DNA from: Thiocapsa imhoffii
Lineage (GTDB): Bacteria; Pseudomonadota; Gammaproteobacteria; Chromatiales; Chromatiaceae
Direction: 5' to 3'
Length of the DNA: 64,000 nucleotides
NCBI RefSeq assembly: GCF_016583985.1
Contig: NZ_NRSD01000005.1
Location: 1 to 64,000 of the forward strand
Below are positions 43,135 through 51,653 of the stretch, in pieces. How positions within the stretch are numbered: position 1 is the first letter of the stretch; every line of letters begins with the position of its first letter. Under the pieces are notes generated by a model. It saw only the letters and a list, made by a program, of their open reading frames with translations. It did no database searches and was not told the DNA's origin. The position numbers and the translations under genes are program-made.

Positions 43135-46100
43135 TGTGAACCCTCTTGGCGAACAGTCGCTCGGGCGGCCCGTTTGCGGGCCAGGGTCAGGTGGACATTG
43201 TTCCAGCGTTTACCGGTGAATTCGGGGCCGCCGGGGCAGGCGAGCGGAGGCTCTTCGGCGTGCCAGAACCAGGGGTAGTCGGACTTGTCGCGGTGGGGCT
43301 CGGTGCCGCGGTCTTTATCCCATTTGATGTTGGGCTTGGCGCGCAGGATGCCGGCGCCCTTCTTGCCGACGTCGCGGGCCTGCATGAAGGGGCGGATGTT
43401 GAGGCGTACGCCGTCGTTGATGTCCGGCTGCCAGCCCAGGGGCTGCTCGGTGAGCGGCTTCCAGCGGATGAAGAGGTCATAGGGCGGCTCGCCCTCCAGG
43501 ATCGCGACCAACTCGGTCTCCAGTGCGCGGGCGGCGCCCAGGCGCTCGGCGGCGCCGGGCTTGTCGGCCTTGGCGTCCGCGTCTTGCTGACGGATCCAGT
43601 CGCCCAGGTAGCTGTAGGTGAGCTTTTCCAGATTGGCCCGGTCCAGCCGGTGGTAGTTCACCAGGGCGTGAAAGCCGTCCTTGCGACCGTCCCAGAGTTG
43701 CCACACGAAGGGGCGGTTGTGGAAGAGCTTGCAGTGCTGCTCGAAGAAGGCGTCCTGCAGCCAGTCTTCCAGGTTGGTTTGCTTCGCGCCGGTCGCGGCC
43801 AGAAGGTCCCGCTCGGTGCCGGAGGTCCAGTGCGCGCCGAAGGCCGCGGCGAGCAGGGTGCGCAGGCGCACGGCGGCGGGCGCTTCCCTGTTGATGGGCG
43901 GCAGACACACGATGCCGTCTGCGTCCGCATGAGACTCAAGCCCGTCGGGATCCAGGGCCGGGCAGTCCGGAAACTCGGAGCCGGTCTGGCGCGGCCAGCG
44001 GTAGCCGAGAAGGCGCGCGACGGCGACTTGAAGCGGCGCGTCGGAGCCCTTGGGGTGGCCGTTGAAGAGCCATTGGGTCGGGTTGTCGGAGTAGGGTTTG
44101 GGGAGGCCGTTGGGGTATTGTTCGGAGGCGACTTGCTGCCAGTGCGCTAAGTCGAATGGCACTTTTTCTAGCGTTGCGTTTGGAACAACGACGCCAGCAT
44201 CGAGTTCTCGAACGGCTTTCGCGAATTCTGAACTATTGCAGTAAACCCAAAGTGCTGGAATTATTTCAGGGTCTTTCGGCAATAGGACGGCGAGCATTTT
44301 CTCAAACTTCTCTCCGGTATATAGAGTCGGTTTCAATGCATTCATCAAGCCAACAGCCACTCCGGTTCGACCCCAAGCTTGTTGTCCGCTTTGATCTTGG
44401 TTATGGATCTGCACGCGCTCGGCTTCACTCATGCCCCGAATGCGCCCATCTTTGCTATCCCAAGCAAGGATGTGTTCGCGACCGGACCAAATCTGCGGAG
44501 AAGAAACAGTTGCTTGCTGGAATGCCCAAGAATTAGATGGAAATATGATTTCCCAGAAAAGTCTTCCATAATGGGGATAGTCTCCTGTTCCTAATCCAAG
44601 GAAAGAGGAGCAGTAAGCTGAAAGACGCTCGCAATCTGGGTGGTTCGCAAGAGATATTCTTGCGTCGGGATTCTGCAATTGTAGTCGCTGAGGAACAATC
44701 CGCAATGAAGATAATTCTAATGCCTTGCGTTTAGCGCTGGCATCAAGCTCCGAAGATGCGTCAAGACCGGCGATTCCGTCATCGGCATTAGGTGACCGCC
44801 TGGATAATCCAATGAGCGTGACATTGACTATCTCGCCAGAGATTGATTCGAAAGCCCTGGCACCCAGACGGGCAACAATATTCCATCGTTGATGCAAAAG
44901 TAGATTACGCCGTAGCTCGCGATAGCTTGCCATATACATCCAGTTGCTCGGAGTTACCAAGACCGCTGAACCATTACCGAGGCAAAACCGCGTACAACGC
45001 TCAATGAAACAAGCCGCAACGTCGGTCTTTGCCGCAGGATGCATTTGACTACAATATTCTCGGAGCAGTGGATCTTGTTTGCCACGTCCCAAATAGGGTA
45101 CGTTAGTCAGAACAATCGTATACAACCCCACCAACAGATCTGCCGCCTTCGTCAATCCCTGCGCCACTACCCCAAGCTCATGTCTATCGTTATCTATACC
45201 GCAATCAAACGTAAACACCCGCTCTAAAATAGGTATTAGAGCTATGAAATCGGCCTCAATGAGGTCGCCATCTGCTTTTCTGGGATCAATGAGGCTGCCT
45301 AGAACTGGCGCATTCTTGAATAGCCCGTACAATCGGGCCATCCCGCGCTGTAACCGTTCGTCCTCCCCCGCCAACGCAATCCAAGTTTCCTTCGGCGTAT
45401 TAGGAGTAAGTCCCGAGCAGGCCAGATGCAGGACCGGCAACGCCTGATACCCACCTAGCCGCCAGGCGGTCAATGCCACATTGAACGCGGCGATCTGAGT
45501 GCAACGCTCATCAATCTCCAACCCATGCAGGTTGTCCCGCAGCACGGCGGCGACGGCCGCGGCGGCACTCAAGCCCTCCTCCTCCATCCGCAGCCGGGCG
45601 AGGATGGGCAGAGCAAAGACCAGGAAGTGCCCGCTGCCCATGCAGGGGTCCAGAAAGCGGATCTCGGCGGCACGCTTGGGCCAGCCCTTGAAGGTGCCGC
45701 CGGCGGGGGTCCAGTGGGGGTTGGTCGGTTCGGGTGGGTCGTCAGCGAGGTTGCCCCCACCTCGGCTCTCCCCCGAAGGGTGTGCGGGGGTGAGGTCGGA
45801 CCGGACGAAGCGGAGATAGGTCCAGTCGATGCCGGGCAGCCCGTCGCGTGGGGGTAGCGCAGCGGCCTGGCGCGCTTCGGGCTCGCCCGGACACTGGGCC
45901 AGGGACCACCGGGCAGGGTCTGCGGCGAGTCGGCGTCCCGCCCACCAAGCCCCCAGCGAGTTGTGGAGCAGGAACTCCACCATGTAGTCCTCGGTGAAGA
46001 GCTGAGTGACGGCGGGCAGCTCGCGGGCGCCGATCTTGACCCCGGACTTGTTGACCTCGTCCTTCCGCTTGGCCTGCCAGAACTGGTAGGTCCAACCCAG

Positions 46101-46661
46101 GGCGTCGTCGGTGCGGAAGATCTCGGCGGGTAGCTCGTCGAGCAGGCGGCGCAGTTGGACCACGTGGTTGGGCGCCAGGCGCAGATCGAGCACCGGATCG
46201 TCCAGTCGGAAGATGCCGGGCAGGATCTCTGCGGCGAAGCGGCAGGCCAAATCGAAGCCGTCGGGGGCGCCCCCGTCGGGAAAGAGTTCCGGGGCCAGCT
46301 CGTCGCACTCCTCCAGGGTCACGGGGACGTTGCCGTGCTCGGCGCTGGTGTGCAGCACGTGGTTCTCGGCCAGAAAACGGGTGAAGAGCAGCCGGTGCCA
46401 GTGCACGTAGGCGGTGGCCTCGGCGAGCTGGTCGATGGCCTGGGTACCGCCCGGATCCAGCCGATCCCCCAGCGCACGGCCGCGGGCGCGCAGGCGGTTG
46501 CGGAGGCGGCGCTGGTCTTCGTCCAGATGGGCGCGCGGCCGCTCTTCATGGACAGCCAGATTGTCCAAGGCGGCACGGGCTGCGACCTCTGCCGCCTCGC
46601 GGGCCTTGAGGGTGATCTTCTCCAAGGTCGAGCGCTGGTCCTTGCTCAGGGTGCCGGGCAT
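43131..46661 (-). CDS. pglX: BREX type 1 adenine-specific DNA methyltransferase PglX
   Basis: The 1176-residue protein has an N-terminal helical domain, SAM motif I RFLDPCMGSGHFLVFA (residues 336-350), a second motif around DNLHGLEIDERCTQIAAFNV, and a catalytic motif that reads LTNVPYLGRGKQ (520-523 NVPY) where most N6-adenine methyltransferases have NPPY. The C-terminal half would bind the target site. PglX marks host DNA for BREX and recognises the non-palindromic motif. The part from roughly 45500 to 44150 is clearly AT-richer (27 of 60 bases G or C in 44881-44940) than both ends, indicating mosaic origin. An AAGGAA site lies before the ATG. Confidence 0.93.
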   Translation of the reverse strand: MPGTLSKDQRSTLEKITLKAREAAEVAARAALDNLAVHEERPRAHLDEDQRRLRNRLRARGRALGDRLDPGGTQAIDQLAEATAYVHWHRLLFTRFLAENHVLHTSAEHGNVPVTLEECDELAPELFPDGGAPDGFDLACRFAAEILPGIFRLDDPVLDLRLAPNHVVQLRRLLDELPAEIFRTDDALGWTYQFWQAKRKDEVNKSGVKIGARELPAVTQLFTEDYMVEFLLHNSLGAWWAGRRLAADPARWSLAQCPGEPEARQAAALPPRDGLPGIDWTYLRFVRSDLTPAHPSGESRGGGNLADDPPEPTNPHWTPAGGTFKGWPKRAAEIRFLDPCMGSGHFLVFALPILARLRMEEEGLSAAAAVAAVLRDNLHGLEIDERCTQIAAFNVALTAWRLGGYQALPVLHLACSGLTPNTPKETWIALAGEDERLQRGMARLYGLFKNAPVLGSLIDPRKADGDLIEADFIALIPILERVFTFDCGIDNDRHELGVVAQGLTKAADLLVGLYTIVLTNVPYLGRGKQDPLLREYCSQMHPAAKTDVAACFIERCTRFCLGNGSAVLVTPSNWMYMASYRELRRNLLLHQRWNIVARLGARAFESISGEIVNVTLIGLSRRSPNADDGIAGLDASSELDASAKRKALELSSLRIVPQRLQLQNPDARISLANHPDCERLSAYCSSFLGLGTGDYPHYGRLFWEIIFPSNSWAFQQATVSSPQIWSGREHILAWDSKDGRIRGMSEAERVQIHNQDQSGQQAWGRTGVAVGLMNALKPTLYTGEKFEKMLAVLLPKDPEIIPALWVYCNSSEFAKAVRELDAGVVVPNATLEKVPFDLAHWQQVASEQYPNGLPKPYSDNPTQWLFNGHPKGSDAPLQVAVARLLGYRWPRQTGSEFPDCPALDPDGLESHADADGIVCLPPINREAPAAVRLRTLLAAAFGAHWTSGTERDLLAATGAKQTNLEDWLQDAFFEQHCKLFHNRPFVWQLWDGRKDGFHALVNYHRLDRANLEKLTYSYLGDWIRQQDADAKADKPGAAERLGAARALETELVAILEGEPPYDLFIRWKPLTEQPLGWQPDINDGVRLNIRPFMQARDVGKKGAGILRAKPNIKWDKDRGTEPHRDKSDYPWFWHAEEPPLACPGGPEFTGKRWNNVHLTLARKRAARATVRQEGSQ

Positions 46662-46753
46662 GTCTAGTTTCCTTGCGATGCGTTAGGTGCCTTACGGCTA
46701 TTCGATGTGGTGCGCTCGCCTTATACGGACTTTTGCGGAGTCATGGATTGACG

Positions 46754-47257
46754 TCACACCTTGGCGAGCTGGCGCCGCGCATCCTTGAGCAGGAGCAGCC
46801 ATTGCTGTTCGTGCAGCGGTGACTGCATGAAACCGAACCGTGCATAGAAGCGGGCTGCCGAGTCGTCGATCGGGTGCGTCAGCAGGGCACGAATGCCGAC
46901 CTGCTCGGCGATGGTCAGGGTGCGGCGGATCGCATCGCGCAGCATCCCGGAGCCGATGCCCCGCCCCTGGTCCTCGCGGGACACGGCCAGCCGGGCCAGG
47001 ATAACGACGGGGATCGGGTGCTGGCCCATTCCCTGACGGATCCGCTGCGGGGCGTCGAGGCGGTCGACCTGGCCGACGGTCAGGCTGTAGTAGCCGATGA
47101 CGCGATCCGTATCCGCGACGACGAAGGTGTTGGCCGAGCCGCTCGCCCGGGCTTGGCGGGCGTGACGCGCGAGCCAGATGTCGAGCGCCGGTTTGCCGCA
47201 GTCGAAGGTGTCGGTCCGATGGAACGTCTCCAGCGGCTGCGGCGCATCCAGGCTCAC
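46754..47257 (-). CDS. GNAT toxin (TacT/AtaT-like acetyltransferase)
   Basis: The 167-residue GNAT-fold protein has DTFDCGKPALDIWLARHARQ, the acetyl-CoA loop ARLAVSREDQGRGIGSGMLRDA and the C-terminal SAARFYARFGFMQSPLHEQQ with the conserved Tyr. These match toxins that acetylate the amino group of charged tRNAs to block translation. Its ATG overlaps the upstream DUF1778 antitoxin by 4 bp (47254-47257). The pair sits between brxC and pglX; an intact P-loop and Tyr suggest it is active. Confidence 0.87.
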   Translation of the reverse strand: MSLDAPQPLETFHRTDTFDCGKPALDIWLARHARQARASGSANTFVVADTDRVIGYYSLTVGQVDRLDAPQRIRQGMGQHPIPVVILARLAVSREDQGRGIGSGMLRDAIRRTLTIAEQVGIRALLTHPIDDSAARFYARFGFMQSPLHEQQWLLLLKDARRQLAKV

Positions 47258-47577
47258 TGCGTCTCCCAGGGGTCGGCACGGGAGAAGAGGTCACGTAGGC
47301 CCGGGTTGTCCTGCGCGGGTCGGTCCAGCAGGTCCAGAAGTGCCTGATACTCGACGCCGGAGACCAGAAACAGGCGCTGGTCGAGCAGGGTTTGTTCCGC
47401 CGCCTGGCAGGCGCTGTCCAAGATGAAGTCGGTGAGGGATTTGTGGGCCACCTCGGCGGCACGGCGCAGCACCCGCTCTTGCTCGGGAGTGGCACGCAGG
47501 CCCAAGCGCGCGGAACGCGCAGCGCGGGCAGGGCGTTCCGGTGGCGGCGTACCGCTGTACTTAACGGTGGATGACAT
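47254..47577 (-). CDS. DUF1778 antitoxin (TacA-like, ribbon-helix-helix)
   Basis: The 107-residue protein has a flexible Pro/Arg-rich N terminus, then RLGLRATPEQERVLRRAAEV and HKSLTDFILDSACQAAEQTL, the DUF1778 ribbon-helix-helix, and a toxin-binding tail (FLVSGVEYQALLDLLDRP). It neutralises the GNAT toxin and represses the pair. Start at 47577 is chosen because the promoter-operator lies just upstream; a longer frame to 47667 would run through that operator. Confidence 0.85.
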   Translation of the reverse strand: MSSTVKYSGTPPPERPARAARSARLGLRATPEQERVLRRAAEVAHKSLTDFILDSACQAAEQTLLDQRLFLVSGVEYQALLDLLDRPAQDNPGLRDLFSRADPWETQ

Positions 47578-47611
47578 ACTTGATCTGCTGAGGTCGAGGT
47601 CGGTGGCTTCT

Positions 47612-47655
47612 ATGTTAGTACGTTGGACGCACGTGGTCCAAGTGACGCTTGGACC
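47612..47655 (-). promoter_or_regulatory. Promoter-operator of the GNAT toxin-antitoxin pair
   Basis: On the minus strand TTGGAC (47636-47641) and TAACAT (47612-47617) form a -35/-10 pair with an 18-bp spacer, about 30 bp before the antitoxin ATG. Overlapping it is the palindrome GGTCCAAG-TGACG-CTTGGACC (47635-47655). A further half-site TTGGAC lies at 47623-47628. Such iterated half-sites fit a ribbon-helix-helix repressor, so this module can be expressed independently of the BREX promoter. Confidence 0.6.
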
Positions 47656-47679
47656 GAAACGAGACATCCGGGCTTCTTG

Positions 47680-50600
47680 TCAGAGAATCACAGGCCCTTG
47701 CTCCAGTGCGGACGCGATCTCGGCGCGGGCTGCGGCCAGCCAATCCTCCAGCTCGGCCTCGTCATGGATGGTTGCGCCCGGCAGAAACACCCGCTGCGCT
47801 TTGGGCTCGGCCTCTTTAATCGCGGCGGCTAGCGCCTGGTCGAAACGGGTCGGCAATGCGTCGGTGAGGGTCTGCCAGGCGGACAGGTCGCGGGCCTTGA
47901 GCGCAGCAAGCAGGTCCTCGTCGGAGTCGGTACCCGGCATGGGGAGCGGGTAGATGCCCGCGGCCTGGAGCAGCGCCGCCTGTTTCGCTGACGACAGGGC
48001 GCTCCAGGTGGGATGGGCGTTGAGCTTGGCCTGCTCCGCGGCGAGTGTGGCGGCGTACCGGCCCTGGGCCTGGGCGAGGGCGCCGCGCAGAGCCGTCCCG
48101 ACGGCCTTGAGGACCGTACTGGTGGGGTCCGGATCGTCCAGCAGCGAGCGGTTGGCGCGGATCGCCTCCAGGGTGGACGCCTCGGCGTCCATGCCCGCGA
48201 TGCCGGCCGCCTGGTCGAGCAACTGCTCGGCAAGGCTGAAGGCCGGGGCACGCTGTGCGATCTTGTCGGCGGTCGCCTTCCAGTCGGCGATGCGCTGGGT
48301 CAAGACGTCGGCCTTCTCATGCAATCCGAAGAGGAGGTCGTTCCCGCTGAGCCCTTGCAGTGCGGTGACCTCCGGGGCTTGGGGCGCGGCGGGTGCAGGC
48401 GGGTTACCCCCGGCGCTTCGGGCCAGGTCTCCGAGCAGGTTGACGAAGCCGGGGGCCGCACTGGCCTCGTCGCCCGGCTGGAACTTGTGCCCCGCGGCCT
48501 GGAACAGCTTTTTGATCTTGAGCTTCTGGATGGCGGTGAGGACCGGATGCTCGACCCGGAAGTCCGCTTGGCCGATCTTGTTCTGATCGAGATCGGCGAT
48601 CTTGACCGGTTGACCTTGGATGCGGGCGCCCAGATGGCCGCTGACCATGAGCACGGCCATGCCTGCCTGGATCGCGTCCTTGGGCCAACCGAAGCTGCCG
48701 CCGCCGAAGTGAGCGACGATCTCGGAGCCCTTCTTGCCGGCACCCACATAGCTCAGGATGGCGGCGGTGACCGGGTGTTTGTGGGGGTCGCCCGCGTGAT
48801 TGACCGCACCGAGTGCGCCCGCGCTGCCGTCCTTGGCCTTCTTCCAGACGGTCGGCCAGTTGGCGGAGTCCGCGACATGAAACTGAGGATAGAGCCGGTC
48901 AAGCACGTCCCGTGCGGCGTCTTCGGTGGCGTCCTTCATTGCCACCACGGGTCGCTCCTGACCGCCGGAGAGGAAGAGTCGCGCGCCGCCGACGATCTCG
49001 CTCACCAGCGACTCGACCTTGGCCTCTTCCCGCGCCTGGCGGGTGACCATGGCCCGACGCGCCTCCTTGCCCTCCTCCCCGCTGGGCTGGCCCTTGAAGT
49101 TGAGCGTCTCCTCGGTGGCCAGCGCGCTGGCCAGGGCGTTCTTCAGGGCGTCCGCTTTGATCTTGGGGATCAGGACGTGGATGGTGGCGTCGGCGACGCT
49201 GCGCTGCTGGATGTCCTGGATGACGGCTGTCTCGGATTCCTGAAAGCCGTCGCGTACCCACACTGTCAGGTCGTCGGTGACCGGCGGCGGGCTCATGCCG
49301 TGGTGCGGTGTGACCTTGCGCTTCACCTTCGCGGCACCGTGCAGCACGTTGACGCCGGCCAGCGCCGCCTGGACAGCCTTCGAAAGCAATTGACCGCGCT
49401 GGGCCGCGAGCTGTGGTTCGTTGTTCAGGAGCGCCGTGCGCCGACGGCGGAACTCGGACTCCCAGGCGGCGCCTTCGGTGGTCTGAAGATAGTACTCGCC
49501 CTCGATTTCCATCAGGACGCCGTCGCTGACGAGGTCCTGGACCAGCGCGGGAACCGTCGCGCGCAGCGTGGTGGCGGAGTCGCCCAGGTCATCGGTGAGC
49601 AGGTCGGCCAGGTGCTCGGGGGTGGCCCGCACGCCGCTGTCCGCCCCCTCGCGGGGCAGCTTGTTGATGAGGAACACCAGGGCACAGATGCGGCTGCGCA
49701 GGGTGCCGTCCGGGCGGGTCTTCTGCTCCTCGATGATCTCCTGGAAGCGCTTTTGCAGCTCGCCGGAGATCACCAGTTCACTGGCCTGCTGGTCGTAGAT
49801 GAAATCCGCGGGGATGATGGCGCCGACCGGCCGCTCGGCCACCAGGCGGCACGCCTCGTGGGTGACGCGCAGTTGGGTGCGCATCTGGGCGGCACTGCCG
49901 CTCGGGTCGCAACTGTGCAGGACCTGTTCCCAGAAACGGCGGCGCACCGGCAGGAGGGGATAGTCCGGGACATAGCTCGCGTCGTCCTCGGCGCGGGCGG
50001 CGAGGCGCGTGGACTTGAGCTGGCGGGTAATCTCGCCCGAACGCTTGGAGACCAAGTCGCTGATCTCGGCCTTGGCCTGCTGCTTCTTCTGCAGGACCAC
50101 GGTGCGGACCACCTTCTCGACGTCGTTGTCCTTCAGGTGAACCTTGGTGGTGAAGCGCCCCATCAGGCGTTGCAGGGCCGGTGTGTCGGTCAGCGCGCTC
50201 TGGCCGGTACCGACCACCAGCACCCGGCCGTCCAGCTCCTTGGACAGTGCTTCCACCACCTCTTGGACGTCGTGGGCGACATCCGGGCTGTTGTTGATGA
50301 ACTGCTGGACCTCGTCCAGGACGATCACGGTGCAGGGCAGTTGGCCGTTGCGCATCAGGGCGCGGCGCACGACGAGGAGCATCTCGTCGATGCTGATCTC
50401 GTCGAGCTTGGCGGGATACTGAGAGCGCAGCGCCTCGCTGACGTTCTTGATGTCGCCCAGGTGGGGGTGGTGGGCGAGGTATGCCTCGTGCAGTGCGCGG
50501 GAGGTATACAGCCGGCCTAACTCCTGCGCCGGGTCCTTCCCCGCCTGGCGGATGCGCTCCTGGATGTCCGCCAACGTCCCCTCGTCGCGCAGGTCCATCA

Positions 50601-51090
50601 GCAGGCGGGCCACCGACAGGTTCTCGGGCAGACCAACCGACAGCAGTGCAATGCCGGCGAGGCGCAGTCGTACACTGCCGACCCCGGCCTTCATGGTACC
50701 GCCTGCGCTGTGCAGCCCGGCCCCCTGCTTGCCGCGCGTGCTCAGCTCTTTGAGCAGATCGACGATGTCTTGCGGCAGGGTTGCCAGGGTGCGCGCCGTG
50801 ACGCCGCCGGGCAGCGCGAAATCTGTCCAGAGGTAGCGCAGCACCTTCACGAGGTGCGATTTCCCGCTGCCGTAGAAGCCGCTCACCCAGGCCGCCTTCT
50901 GCTCTTTGCCGAGACTGTCGAGATAACCCTGAAGGATCTTGGCGAGACCCGTTTGGTATTCACCCTGGCAGACGAAGGTGTCCAACTCGTAGCGCAGGGT
51001 ATCGGGATCTTCGACATTGTTGCTGGAGACGCCCTCGTTGGCGATCTGCCAGGTCAGGGGGTCTTTCAGGAACAGCTCTCGGTTTTGCAT
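47680..51090 (-). CDS. brxC: BREX P-loop protein BrxC
   Basis: The 1136-residue protein begins MQNRELFLKDPLTWQIANEG, typical of BrxC. It has Walker A VSGFYGSGKSHLVKVL (residues 71-78), Walker B CTVIVLDEVQQFINN, and long helical C-terminal regions with an Ala/Pro linker (NPPAPAAPQAPEV). BrxC is an ATPase needed for BREX methylation and defence and belongs to the DUF499/Orc-like group. It starts 2 bp after the brxB stop region, and is followed by 102 bp that contain the toxin-antitoxin promoter. Confidence 0.95.
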   Translation of the reverse strand: MQNRELFLKDPLTWQIANEGVSSNNVEDPDTLRYELDTFVCQGEYQTGLAKILQGYLDSLGKEQKAAWVSGFYGSGKSHLVKVLRYLWTDFALPGGVTARTLATLPQDIVDLLKELSTRGKQGAGLHSAGGTMKAGVGSVRLRLAGIALLSVGLPENLSVARLLMDLRDEGTLADIQERIRQAGKDPAQELGRLYTSRALHEAYLAHHPHLGDIKNVSEALRSQYPAKLDEISIDEMLLVVRRALMRNGQLPCTVIVLDEVQQFINNSPDVAHDVQEVVEALSKELDGRVLVVGTGQSALTDTPALQRLMGRFTTKVHLKDNDVEKVVRTVVLQKKQQAKAEISDLVSKRSGEITRQLKSTRLAARAEDDASYVPDYPLLPVRRRFWEQVLHSCDPSGSAAQMRTQLRVTHEACRLVAERPVGAIIPADFIYDQQASELVISGELQKRFQEIIEEQKTRPDGTLRSRICALVFLINKLPREGADSGVRATPEHLADLLTDDLGDSATTLRATVPALVQDLVSDGVLMEIEGEYYLQTTEGAAWESEFRRRRTALLNNEPQLAAQRGQLLSKAVQAALAGVNVLHGAAKVKRKVTPHHGMSPPPVTDDLTVWVRDGFQESETAVIQDIQQRSVADATIHVLIPKIKADALKNALASALATEETLNFKGQPSGEEGKEARRAMVTRQAREEAKVESLVSEIVGGARLFLSGGQERPVVAMKDATEDAARDVLDRLYPQFHVADSANWPTVWKKAKDGSAGALGAVNHAGDPHKHPVTAAILSYVGAGKKGSEIVAHFGGGSFGWPKDAIQAGMAVLMVSGHLGARIQGQPVKIADLDQNKIGQADFRVEHPVLTAIQKLKIKKLFQAAGHKFQPGDEASAAPGFVNLLGDLARSAGGNPPAPAAPQAPEVTALQGLSGNDLLFGLHEKADVLTQRIADWKATADKIAQRAPAFSLAEQLLDQAAGIAGMDAEASTLEAIRANRSLLDDPDPTSTVLKAVGTALRGALAQAQGRYAATLAAEQAKLNAHPTWSALSSAKQAALLQAAGIYPLPMPGTDSDEDLLAALKARDLSAWQTLTDALPTRFDQALAAAIKEAEPKAQRVFLPGATIHDEAELEDWLAAARAEIASALEQGPVIL

Positions 51091-51092
51091 GG

Positions 51093-51653
51093 TCAGTCGT
51101 CCGTGAGGATCGGGGTGGCGAGGTAATTCCAGCCGGTGCGGGCACCGAGGAAGCGGTAGGTGTTGCCCTCGCGCTCGCCCGGGAAGAAGAGCACGACGAT
51201 GCCCGGCAAATGGCTGTCCAGGGACTCGAGGACGGCAGAGACGTGGACGAAGTCGTAGAGCTCCATCAGCCCGGAGACGGCGAAGACAGTGTGGACCGCA
51301 GCCGCGGTCGGTACCGATGCCAGTTCTCGCCTTAGTCGCTCGACGAGATAGTCGACGAAACCGGGGTCGGCGTAGTTTTCGACGATGTCGGGGACGGCGA
51401 GGCAGTCGGTGCGCTCATCGGGATCGAAGGTGTCCATCCAGTCGGCGAACGCGCCGCCGAGATCGATTCGCCGCCAGTCGAGACCCTCATCGCGCGTGGC
51501 GATCTCGAACTCCGGGATGCGATTCACCAGGCGCCGCTCGTCCTCGGGCGGATAGACGACGAACCAGACGCGCTGGCTCAAGGGGAGATTGCCGCGCGGA
51601 GTGAGCGAGACGTGGCGGCGGTAGCTCGCCAGCAGCTGGTCAATGCGTGCCAT
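51093..51653 (-). CDS. brxB: BREX protein BrxB (DUF1788)
   Basis: The 186-residue protein begins MARIDQLLASYRRHVSLTPR and has SQRVWFVVYPPEDERRLVNR, FDPDERTDCLAVPDIVENYA and GIVVLFFPGEREGNTYRFL, the DUF1788 pattern. BrxB is one of the core BREX proteins; biochemical role unknown. Its start overlaps the brxA end by 14 bp (51640-51653). Confidence 0.94.
   Translation of the reverse strand: MARIDQLLASYRRHVSLTPRGNLPLSQRVWFVVYPPEDERRLVNRIPEFEIATRDEGLDWRRIDLGGAFADWMDTFDPDERTDCLAVPDIVENYADPGFVDYLVERLRRELASVPTAAAVHTVFAVSGLMELYDFVHVSAVLESLDSHLPGIVVLFFPGEREGNTYRFLGARTGWNYLATPILTDD

Noticed and set aside
48013-50520. 835-codon plus-strand open frame opposite brxC
   Set aside because: It mirrors brxC codon structure in GC-rich DNA and reads as Gly/Val/Asp/Leu-rich sequence without domains; brxC on the other strand has clear motifs.
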